Shown here in pieces: positions 42,710 to 49,352 of a stretch of DNA of 49,352 nucleotides (its first letter is position 1; each line of letters begins with the position of its first letter). The position numbers were made by a program, and so were the translations under genes. The notes below the pieces were generated by a model. It made no database searches. It had not been told where the DNA came from and was given only the letters and a program-made list of their open reading frames with translations. The stretch spans positions 1 through 49,352 of the forward strand of contig JAFTKI010000096.1 in NCBI GenBank assembly GCA_017453335.1. The letters run 5' to 3'. The DNA is from Clostridia bacterium. Lineage in GTDB: Bacteria > Bacillota_A > Clostridia > Oscillospirales > CAG-272.

Positions 42710-42738
42710 ATTATACCAAAAGTATCAACAAATTTCAA
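42710..42738 (-). promoter_or_regulatory. Promoter of NCS2 permease gene
   Basis: On the minus strand TTGAAA (42733-42738), a 17-base spacer and TATAAT (42710-42715). Confidence 0.75.
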
Positions 42739-42822
42739 GATATTTTTACATATTTAACAATATTTTTTTGAATTTGGATCTATGCAAGCCGAAATAGACG
42801 GGTTACAGGGTTCAAAAAGAAG

Positions 42823-42848
42823 ACGGGCTCCGCATTCGCGGAGCCCGT
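42823..42848 (-). terminator. Terminator of GH97 gene
   Basis: An 11-bp stem ACGGGCTCCGC / GCGGAGCCCGT with an ATTC loop, then CTTCTTTTT on the minus strand. Confidence 0.8.
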
Positions 42849-42876
42849 TGGGGGGGTATTTGTTATTTGATTTTGA

Positions 42877-45800
42877 TCAAGCAGTTGCTTGCCAGCCAAC
42901 GTAAACGCCGTCCTCAAAGGTCACGCGGAAGGTGCTGCTTTCGTATTGTGTTGTGCCGTCGATTGAGATCGCATACGCGGAAAGCTCAATTACGACCGTT
43001 CCAACGGTGGGAACACCTGTAAAGGTGATTGCGTAAATGTAGGTTCCTCCCAAGGATTCAGCCGTGATCGGTTGCGAAATGCCGTACACGTTTGAATTGA
43101 TCGACTGGAATACAACCGTGGTTTCCACCTTCCGCTTTTCATCAAGCAGGTCGGTTCCGTTGTAGTTGACATTGTACAAAAATCCGGCGGAGCTGTAATC
43201 CAACGAGTTGATGATCGCGGCAAATCGGATGCTGGAGCCGTCCAGCGACTTTTGGAAGCCCTTGATCTCGGGGGCTTTTTCGAGCGGTGCCGACGAGGAA
43301 TCGTCGGGAAGAATATGAACCGAAACGGTTGTGGTGAGTCCGTCAGCCGTTCCCGTGAGAACATATTCGCCCGCTGTGTTAACATCCAAAGATGCGATGT
43401 CCCAAATGATTGCCATTTTGCGAAGCTGACCGGTTGCGGTATAAGCTGTCACCGTTGTGGGAAGAGAAACCTCACTGCCCAGCGTTGCGCTGATGGCGTT
43501 GGGCTTGATCAGTTGAATACTGCGGGAGTAATAGAAGGGAACCGTTTCTCCGTTGACGGTGAAGTCCTCGTAAACGGCGGTGTTGGGAGACACGGTGTTT
43601 CCTGCTCGTGCAACCAGACCGATCTTCAGATCGGTTGCATTTGCAACGCTGCTTGACGTGATCGAGCTGATCAGCGTCCACTCGGCAGCTCCCTCGTATT
43701 TGTAGTATCCCGTAAAGACATCGCCGCTCTTTACCATCTTCAGATAAGCGTTCACAGCGGTTTGGGTGTCTGCAACCTTAGGCTCGGTATAAGAGCCGCT
43801 GTAGTTTGCCAAGCCGAAAATATTTCCGCCGAGGTAGGGGTGATAGCGGCGCTCTACCGTTACAACGCTACCCATCGATTCGAATGCGATCAGACCGATC
43901 GATTCATAGTTCGCGTTCAAGCCTCCCGAAACCTTTACGGTCAATTCGAAGTCACCGTCGGGAGCGTCGATCAGAAACAGGTTTTTCAGCGGATTGGAGC
44001 CGCCGTCAATGTTACCTGTGGGGATCATAACCTCCACGCGGTTTGCATCCTGTGCGGCATGAACAAAGCCCTCATTTGTTTTGTTGGTAATCTCCCAGTT
44101 GATTTCGGTGTAGCGCTCTATGAAATTGAGCGTCTCTCCGTTGAGCGTGAAGTTTTGGAAGGTTGCTGTGGTTGTGGAGGTTTTATTACCGGAGCGAGCT
44201 ACCAAACCGATTTTTAAATCGGAGGAGTTTGCAACGGTTGCGGAAGTGATCGAGCCTGTGATCTGCGTCCAGGTCGAACCGTCATAGCTGTAATAGCCCT
44301 GGAATACGTTGCCAACCTTTGTCATCTTCAGGTAAGCATCGGCGGTGGGAGTGCTGTCGCTCACCTTCAACTCGGTATAAGAGCCGTTATGCGTGGAAAG
44401 TCCGAAAATGTTTCCGCCAAGTCCCGAGTGATAACGGCGTTCCACCGTAACCATATTGGAATTGTTGTGGTAAGCGATCAGACCGATCGATTCGTAGTTG
44501 GTGCTAAGTCCGCCCGAAACCTTTACGGTCAATTCAAAGTCGCCGTCGGGAGCGTCGATTGCCAGTACGTTCTGGGGAGGTCTGCCCGAATAAATGTCGC
44601 CCGTGGGGATCTTGATCTGCACTTTCGTGGGATCGGACTCCGAAACGATGGGACGGCTGCTTGCCTCGGGATTGATCACTTCCCAAATACTGTTGTTTTC
44701 GGTATCAACAAAGGGAATACGCGTGCCGTTGAGAGTAAAGTCGTGGTAAACGGCTACCTTGTCGGGGTTGGCACTTCCTGCGCGTGCAACAAGACCGATT
44801 CTGAGGTTTTCGGCAGTTGCAACGACCTCAGAGGTGATGGTTGTGCTGATCTTCGTCCACGTGGTACCGTCATAGCTGTAATAGCCCGTGAATACGTTAC
44901 CGACCTTTTCCATCTTCAGATAGGCATCGGTCGTGGGGGTTGCATCGGTTGTGCAGTACTCGTTGTGCTTGGTGGTGTAGGTGGAAAGACCGAACAGGTT
45001 GCCGCCCAGATAAGAGTGGTAGCGGCGCTCCATCACCACCATGTTGGAGGTGGATTCAAAGGCAACCAGACCGATCGACTCATAGTTTGCATTCAGTCCG
45101 CCCTCCACTCTTACGGTAATGGTGAAATTACCCGCAGGAGCATCGATCAGGAGCAGGTTCTGCAGAGGCAGGGAAGCATAAAGGTCGCCCTTGTCGATCG
45201 GGATCTCTGCCTTGTAAGGCGTGGTTGCGGAAATAGAGGGAGGTGTGGAGGTAGCGTTCACGATCTCCCAGCGAGTGCTTGCAACCGATTCCTTGGCGGC
45301 ATATACGCGCACCGTGATCAGTTCAATTGCGTTGGTAGCCGGATTCTTTGCAATCACGGTTGTAACGCCAAGCGCGTTTGCGGTAACCGTTCCATTAGCA
45401 TCGACCGATGCAATCGAAGGATCGGCGGAGGAATATTCCAGTGCCGAAACAGACAGATCGCCAAGGATCTTGCTTGCCAGAACGGTAGTCTGTGCGCCGT
45501 GTGCCAGATCGTAAACGGCAGAGCCGTCCTCGCCGATCGGCGCGTATACACGGATCTCCGCAGTAGCGGTAGCACCCGTGATGGGGCAGGTGACGGTAAC
45601 TGTGGTCACACCGGGACTTACGGCGGTGATCACGCCCGTATTCTTGTTGATCTCAACGATGCCGTTGGAACTCATGCTGACCAGCATATCGCTTACATCG
45701 GCATTTTCGGGTGTGGTGTTGAGTTTTACGGTCTTTCCGCATTCCAGATAAACGATATCGCCCTCAAACGAAATGCTTTCGGGAAGCACGGTGGTGTCCG

Positions 45801-47769
45801 CCTCGCGGAGCATCACTACAAAGCCGCCGTTTGTGATCATGGAAAGCGAGAGCGAATCTGCGCTTGTTACGGTTTTGTTGGAGATTGCGATCTCGGTCTT
45901 GGTCTTGTCGGCAAAGACCGTTGCGATATAGTTGGTGTCGGGCTTCAGGAAGTCAAGATTTACGCTGACGTTCTTTGCATTCTGAGAAACACCCGCAACA
46001 AACCAGGAGTTGCCCGATTGACGTGCCAGAACAGTGTAGTCCTGTACGTTTCCTTCCAGAAATTCAATCGAATCCCACTTGGCGGGAAGATTCTTGAAGA
46101 AGGAGATCATGTCGCAGGAGAGGTATTCCTCTGCCGAGCTTGCCATACAGGGCATACCCGATTCCACGATCACGTTCAGTGCGATCTGATGCGCGGTGGT
46201 GGTTGTGAAGGTACCCGTACCGGAAGATCCGATGGGAGCGGGGTAGATGTAGGGAGTAACGTCGGAGGGTCCGATGATGCCGCGCGTGTATGACCATACG
46301 GTGGTATTTGTGCTGAGCATTTCGTTCCATTCCTGACCGTGGATCGATTCGCGGTTGATCACGTTGGGCCAGGTTCTGCGCTCACCCGTAGGCTTATTAC
46401 CGCCGTGAATGTTTACCAGTAGCTTTTCCTCGGCGCACTTGTTGTAGATCGCTTCCAGACAGTCGATCTTGTCCACAGTCTCGCTGTCAAAGAAGTCGGC
46501 TTTGATGCCCTTAATGCCCTTAGCCGCCCACTCGGAAAGAACCTCGCGCTCGGCGGCGGTATCAAGGTCTACGTGCTTTACCCAAACCACAAAGCCAACG
46601 CCAAGGCTGTCGGCATAGGCGATCATATCGTCAAAGTAATCAAAGTAGCCGTCATAAACCTTTCCCGAAACGGTGGAGTCGGGCTGCCAGCCTTCGTCCA
46701 GAATGATGTATTTCCAGCCCATTTCGGCGGCAAGGTCGATGTACTTCTTCAAGGTTGCCTCGTTGCGCTGTCCCGAGAAGCCCTCGGTCATCCAGAGCCA
46801 TGCGGTTACACCGGGTTCAACCCAAGAAAAATCACTGCCTGCGGCGGGCGCGGGATTGAGGTTCTCGGTCAGATCGCTTTCCACCAGCGTTTCAAGGTCG
46901 CCGATGATGGCGTATCTCCAAGGCGTGGTGAATTCGGGATCCACCGTGACGCTTTGGGGCTGACCAAACACGGCAGGTGCGGGATGCAGCTCCAGGGTGT
47001 TGTTTCCAACGCCCCAAACGCAGGAGCCGTAGAAGCTGTCGCCGTACAGGTCTGCCTCGTTCAAAAGAACGTAGGTGTTACCAACCTGGCACAGCGTTGC
47101 AAAGGCGAGGTATTCACCGGTTGTGTTGGCAATGTCGTAGGTGGTGTACGAGCCTGTTTCGTAGGAATAGGTCGAGTCACTTCCGTCCATATTGCCCGCA
47201 GGGATCTCCTGTGCCTTCACGGATGTTCCCGCGGGGAATACAAAGCTCGATTTTTCATCGGTCACCGTAACGGTTCCGCTCTCTCCCGACTGCAGCGCAA
47301 TCGAGCTGCGGAAGGCGATGCCGTCATTGTAGGCGCGCATCGTGACCGTGAAGAGATAGTCGCCCTTTTGGAAGGTCACCGAGCGTTCGTTGCAATAGTT
47401 GTGACCTTGAGAATAGTTACCCGAGTATTTTTGGTAGGTCTCATCAATCAAGGTAACATCCGATTGCGAAACGAATGCAAAATCGGAGGTGAAGGAGCAT
47501 TCGCTCGTTTCGATGCCGATCGTTGACGGTTCGATCACCGTACTTCCATCGCGTGTTACGGTGTAGGAAAGACCGCTATCCGTGTTGGAAAGTGTGATCT
47601 GGAGTGTAGCGTTGGGGGAGGAAAGCGCAAAATCGGTGGGATTCGCATTTTGCACGGCTTCAATCGCGGAGGCGATCAAGGCTTCACTCATTGTGAGAAT
47701 CATGCAAATTGTAAGAGCCACGGAAAGCACTCTTGATACGGCATTTTTCCATAATTTTTGACGTTTCAT
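42877..47769 (-). CDS. Secreted multidomain GH97 family glycoside hydrolase
   Basis: This 1630-aa protein has a signal peptide (cleavage near IASAIEA). Residues about 40-310 are the GH97 N-terminal beta-sandwich and about 310-560 the catalytic barrel with WKYIILDEGWQ, KADFFD and PTGERRTWPNVINRE. Asp425 in KADFFD sits where retaining GH97 alpha-galactosidases have their nucleophile. A C-terminal beta domain ends near 655, and two Ig-like (Big_2) units cover about 660-826. Three tandem modules of about 190 residues follow (about 832-1018, 1024-1217 and 1223-1408), each with the core NYESIGL and ERRYH, resembling concanavalin-like DUF1349 sandwiches. A Big_4-like unit (about 1412-1490) and a final beta domain complete it. 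No cell-wall anchor is visible. It probably trims alpha-linked galactose or glucose from complex glycans outside the cell. Confidence 0.9.
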   Translation of the reverse strand: MKRQKLWKNAVSRVLSVALTICMILTMSEALIASAIEAVQNANPTDFALSSPNATLQITLSNTDSGLSYTVTRDGSTVIEPSTIGIETSECSFTSDFAFVSQSDVTLIDETYQKYSGNYSQGHNYCNERSVTFQKGDYLFTVTMRAYNDGIAFRSSIALQSGESGTVTVTDEKSSFVFPAGTSVKAQEIPAGNMDGSDSTYSYETGSYTTYDIANTTGEYLAFATLCQVGNTYVLLNEADLYGDSFYGSCVWGVGNNTLELHPAPAVFGQPQSVTVDPEFTTPWRYAIIGDLETLVESDLTENLNPAPAAGSDFSWVEPGVTAWLWMTEGFSGQRNEATLKKYIDLAAEMGWKYIILDEGWQPDSTVSGKVYDGYFDYFDDMIAYADSLGVGFVVWVKHVDLDTAAEREVLSEWAAKGIKGIKADFFDSETVDKIDCLEAIYNKCAEEKLLVNIHGGNKPTGERRTWPNVINRESIHGQEWNEMLSTNTTVWSYTRGIIGPSDVTPYIYPAPIGSSGTGTFTTTTAHQIALNVIVESGMPCMASSAEEYLSCDMISFFKNLPAKWDSIEFLEGNVQDYTVLARQSGNSWFVAGVSQNAKNVSVNLDFLKPDTNYIATVFADKTKTEIAISNKTVTSADSLSLSMITNGGFVVMLREADTTVLPESISFEGDIVYLECGKTVKLNTTPENADVSDMLVSMSSNGIVEINKNTGVITAVSPGVTTVTVTCPITGATATAEIRVYAPIGEDGSAVYDLAHGAQTTVLASKILGDLSVSALEYSSADPSIASVDANGTVTANALGVTTVIAKNPATNAIELITVRVYAAKESVASTRWEIVNATSTPPSISATTPYKAEIPIDKGDLYASLPLQNLLLIDAPAGNFTITVRVEGGLNANYESIGLVAFESTSNMVVMERRYHSYLGGNLFGLSTYTTKHNEYCTTDATPTTDAYLKMEKVGNVFTGYYSYDGTTWTKISTTITSEVVATAENLRIGLVARAGSANPDKVAVYHDFTLNGTRIPFVDTENNSIWEVINPEASSRPIVSESDPTKVQIKIPTGDIYSGRPPQNVLAIDAPDGDFELTVKVSGGLSTNYESIGLIAYHNNSNMVTVERRYHSGLGGNIFGLSTHNGSYTELKVSDSTPTADAYLKMTKVGNVFQGYYSYDGSTWTQITGSITSATVANSSDLKIGLVARSGNKTSTTTATFQNFTLNGETLNFIERYTEINWEITNKTNEGFVHAAQDANRVEVMIPTGNIDGGSNPLKNLFLIDAPDGDFELTVKVSGGLNANYESIGLIAFESMGSVVTVERRYHPYLGGNIFGLANYSGSYTEPKVADTQTAVNAYLKMVKSGDVFTGYYKYEGAAEWTLISSITSSSVANATDLKIGLVARAGNTVSPNTAVYEDFTVNGETVPFYYSRSIQLIKPNAISATLGSEVSLPTTVTAYTATGQLRKMAIIWDIASLDVNTAGEYVLTGTADGLTTTVSVHILPDDSSSAPLEKAPEIKGFQKSLDGSSIRFAAIINSLDYSSAGFLYNVNYNGTDLLDEKRKVETTVVFQSINSNVYGISQPITAESLGGTYIYAITFTGVPTVGTVVIELSAYAISIDGTTQYESSTFRVTFEDGVYVGWQATA

Positions 47770-47809
47770 AGGATTCTCCTTGTACTAAATTTCTATTAAG
47801 AAATAGATT

Positions 47810-47838
47810 ACAATATCAATATACTACTTTTTTTTCAA
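47810..47838 (-). promoter_or_regulatory. Probable promoter of GH97 gene
   Basis: On the minus strand TTGAAA (47833-47838), a 17-base spacer and TATTGT (47810-47815). The -10 is weak, as expected for an activated promoter. A palindrome ATTTCT-ATTA-AGAAAT lies downstream at 47789-47804. Confidence 0.5.
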
Positions 47839-47846
47839 AAAATCTA

Positions 47847-47876
47847 TTGTATTATGTCATGAAAATATGATATAAT
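47847..47876 (+). promoter_or_regulatory. Promoter of divergent AraC gene
   Basis: TTGTAT (47847-47852), an 18-base spacer and TATAAT (47871-47876). Confidence 0.6.
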
Positions 47877-47915
47877 GTAAGATAGTAAAGTGATGAAAGG
47901 AAAAGAGGATTTTTT

Positions 47916-48686
47916 ATGGAAAATGTTTGGCTGAATTTGCAACTGACAGACCTGAATCCGCTCTTTTTCGGCAGACAGGAATGTGTGCCGCGCTGGTCGT
48001 ACGGTCCCACGGTACGCACACATACCGTGATCCACTATGTAAGCCGAGGATGCGGCTATCTTTACAAAGAGGAACACACCTATCGGGTGGAGGCGGGGCA
48101 GGCGTTTATCATTTTCCCGGGGGAGCAGGTGACCTACACCGCAGATTCCGTTGATCCGTGGCATTACCAATGGATCGCGTTTGACGGAAAGCTTTCCGAC
48201 CGCTTTCGTGAGTTGCCCGATGTGATGACCGATTTTCCTGCGGAGATCATTGACGAATTGTTTGAAATTCTTGACCACGGTGCCTCCGAATATCTTGCGG
48301 CATCGCTTCTGTTTCGGCTGTACGCTCATTTCTTCCGACAGGAGGGGAAGGGGAATCGACACGTTTTGCGCGCGCAGGAGATCATTCGTTCCCGTTATAT
48401 GCAGCCGCTCAAGATCGAGGACATTGCAAAAAAGCTTCACCTTGACCGCCGATATCTCTCCTGGCTTTTCAAAAAGGAAACGGGGGAGAGCATCCATGAT
48501 TTTCTGATCTCCGAGCGCATGAAGGAGGCAAAGAAACTTTTGCTCAAGGATTTCTCGGTGGAAAGCACCGCGCGCTATTGCGGCTATGAGAGTGCCTGCA
48601 ACTTTTCCAGAATGTTCAAGCGACGCTTTGGAGTCAGCCCACAGGAGTGGAAGAAGAAACGCTTTCGGAAAATGAAACAAAAATAA
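47916..48686 (+). CDS. AraC family transcriptional regulator
   Basis: This 256-aa protein has an N-terminal cupin sensor (HYVSRGCGYLYKEEHTYRVE, then AGQAFIIFPGEQVTY) and a C-terminal AraC domain (LKIEDIAKKLHLDRRYLSWL and ARYCGYESACNFSRMFKRRF). The C-terminus is strongly basic. It is divergent from the GH97 gene with 146 bp between the start codons, so it is the likely activator of that gene in response to a sugar. Confidence 0.92.
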   Translation: MENVWLNLQLTDLNPLFFGRQECVPRWSYGPTVRTHTVIHYVSRGCGYLYKEEHTYRVEAGQAFIIFPGEQVTYTADSVDPWHYQWIAFDGKLSDRFRELPDVMTDFPAEIIDELFEILDHGASEYLAASLLFRLYAHFFRQEGKGNRHVLRAQEIIRSRYMQPLKIEDIAKKLHLDRRYLSWLFKKETGESIHDFLISERMKEAKKLLLKDFSVESTARYCGYESACNFSRMFKRRFGVSPQEWKKKRFRKMKQK

Positions 48687-48766
48687 TAGTTTGCAAAAAA
48701 ATGTGCGAAAAAGGAACCAATCGGAGGAGTTACTACCATAAAGCAGAATTTAATTTTCCAAAAATA

Positions 48767-48801
48767 AAAGGAGTACGGACAATTTTGTTCGTACTCCTTT
48801 T
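48767..48801 (+). terminator. Terminator of AraC gene
   Basis: The arms AAAAGGAGTACG and CGTACTCCTTTT form a 12-bp stem, 80 bp after the AraC stop. Confidence 0.85.
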
Positions 48802-48805
48802 CACA

Positions 48806-49139
48806 CGCCTTGCCCGTTTAGGTTAGTGTGTTACACCTTTAGGTGTACTGTCGGGTTGTAATAGTTGACAAGTGATATACCTCGCTTTGCTCGGTGTGAT
48901 ATTTTTGCTCCACAAAAGTGATATTGCTCCCCATTTGCTATGCAAATGAATGGTCACAGTGATATTCTATTCGCCTTTGTAACTTCAAACGCGTGTAGCG
49001 CATATCACTGCCGTAGGCAATATCACGCGCGAAGTGCATGTCACTCGCCGCAGGCGAATAGAGTTGGCGCACCCGCTTTATACTAAGTAGCGATAACGAA
49101 TGTTCTATAACTTTAATAGCAAAACCATCGGGCAAGGCG
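48806..49139. repeat. 334-bp non-coding element with terminal inverted repeats
   Basis: Perfect 11-bp inverted repeats CGCCTTGCCCG (48806-48816) and CGGGCAAGGCG (49129-49139) bound the element. Inside, GTGATAT occurs four times on the left (48872, 48896, 48918, 48959), and ATATCAC or ATGTCAC three times on the right (49002, 49020, 49038). Small palindromes such as GCCGTAGGC, GCGCGAAGTGC and GCCGCAGGC lie between them. An open frame on the minus strand is a by-product of the repeats. It looks like a MITE-type or structured intergenic repeat. Confidence 0.75.
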
Positions 49140-49146
49140 GAACGAA

Positions 49147-49260
49147 AGGCTCCCTTGTGTAAAGGGAGCTCCGCCGCAGGCGGTGAGGGATTGTTTTTCT
49201 TTTGTTAACAGCCCCTCCGTCTCGCTATGCGAGCCACCTCCCCTTACACAGGGGAGGCTC
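49147..49260. repeat. Palindromic intergenic repeat (copy C)
   Basis: The ends AGGCTCCCTTGTGTAAAGGG and CCCCTTACACAGGGGAGGCT are related inverted arms. GCCGCAGGC and TCGCTATGCGA hairpins lie inside. This family differs in sequence from copies A and B. Such repeats are common between genes of gut Clostridia (from memory). Confidence 0.75.
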
Positions 49261-49285
49261 TTGCTATCCCCCGTTAGTTATACTA

Positions 49286-49321
49286 AAAGGCGCTTGTGAC
49301 AAAACTGTCACGAGCGCCTTT
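49286..49321 (-). terminator. Terminator of a gene entering from the right
   Basis: AAAGGCGCTTGTGAC / GTCACGAGCGCCTTT with one G-T pair or mismatch and a six-base loop. Confidence 0.75.
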
Positions 49322-49324
49322 GCG

Positions 49325-49352
49325 TTACTTTTGCCATTCCTTTCGGAAGGTA
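49325..49352 (-). CDS. Possible 3' end of an unseen minus-strand gene
   Basis: One minus-strand frame ends ...FRKEWQK followed by TAA at 49325-49327, three bases before a terminator. Only about eight or nine codons are inside the window, so this is a suggestion from the terminator position. Confidence 0.3.

Noticed and set aside
42679..42738. Purine riboswitch before the NCS2 permease
   Set aside because: The leader from the promoter to the RBS is too short for the three-way junction, and the conserved loop sequences are absent.
44389..46293. A 634-codon plus-strand open frame
   Set aside because: It lies antisense to the GH97 gene, has no RBS, and is rich in Cys, His and Arg without any recognisable domain. 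Its length is explained by the codon use of the repeated modules.
48938..49135. A 65-codon minus-strand open frame in the terminal repeat
   Set aside because: It is a translation of the ATATCAC repeat element. Similar spurious translations of such repeats are often annotated in clostridial genomes; there is no RBS.
48837..49260. Possible CRISPR array
   Set aside because: The repeated motifs are only 7 bp, change direction, and have irregular short spacers that are themselves palindromic. No cas gene is near.

Overview
The window looks like a chromosomal segment of an uncultured, low-to-moderate GC Firmicute of the class Clostridia, probably a gut or rumen member related to Oscillospirales or Christensenellales. 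The basis is strong GGAGG ribosome binding sites, many TTGACA-17-TATAAT promoters, Firmicute-type gene families (YtrA-like ABC modules, FakA/FakB, DUF308, LRR_5 and InlB-type surface proteins) and the palindromic intergenic repeats common in these genomes. The placement is an inference from gene content; no phylogenetic marker was compared.

Left part (1-20.4 kb): a polar amino acid ABC importer, a small helical protein, a HAD-IIA phosphatase, a MATE exporter, an SPFH membrane protein with a ribbon-helix-helix protein, a DUF308 membrane protein, a 1292-aa surface protein, an RNA pseudouridine synthase, biotin ligase, an AraC regulator, a zinc-dependent phospholipase C-like protein, a lipoprotein, a drug-type ABC transporter, and an LRR surface protein that follows a 34-aa peptide gene and faces a small XRE regulator. 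The RNase P RNA gene lies at 20038-20388.

Middle part (20.4-35 kb): a carbohydrate region. Two AraC regulators face enzyme genes. A PIG-L deacetylase, a Gfo/Idh/MocA oxidoreductase and two xylose-isomerase-like TIM-barrel epimerases form one operon, divergent from an AraC gene plus a 646-aa probable TIM-barrel enzyme. Next come a GH127-type beta-L-arabinofuranosidase, a GH39 enzyme and a GH78-like alpha-L-rhamnosidase gene broken by a stop and a frameshift. Together these suggest use of plant (pectin or arabinan type) glycans or glycosides. A scar at 30100-30580 joins the tail of the GH39 gene to a truncated copy of the second epimerase.

Right part (35-49.3 kb): an operon with FakB, FakA, a GPH-type transporter, a PlsC acyltransferase, an alpha/beta hydrolase with Cys in the nucleophile position and a zinc-ribbon membrane protein points to fatty acid uptake into phospholipid. 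Then come an NCS2 purine permease, a 1630-aa secreted GH97 protein with three tandem beta-sandwich modules, and a divergent AraC regulator. The last 600 bp hold non-coding repeats, including a 334-bp element with 11-bp terminal inverted repeats and an array of GTGATAT/ATATCAC motifs.

The strongest regulatory signals are a near-identical palindromic operator over the -10 boxes of the SPFH promoter and the drug-type ABC promoter 8.7 kb apart, paired TGTTACAA palindromes between the XRE gene and the peptide/LRR operon, and 21-bp-phased direct repeats between the AraC gene and the PIG-L operon.
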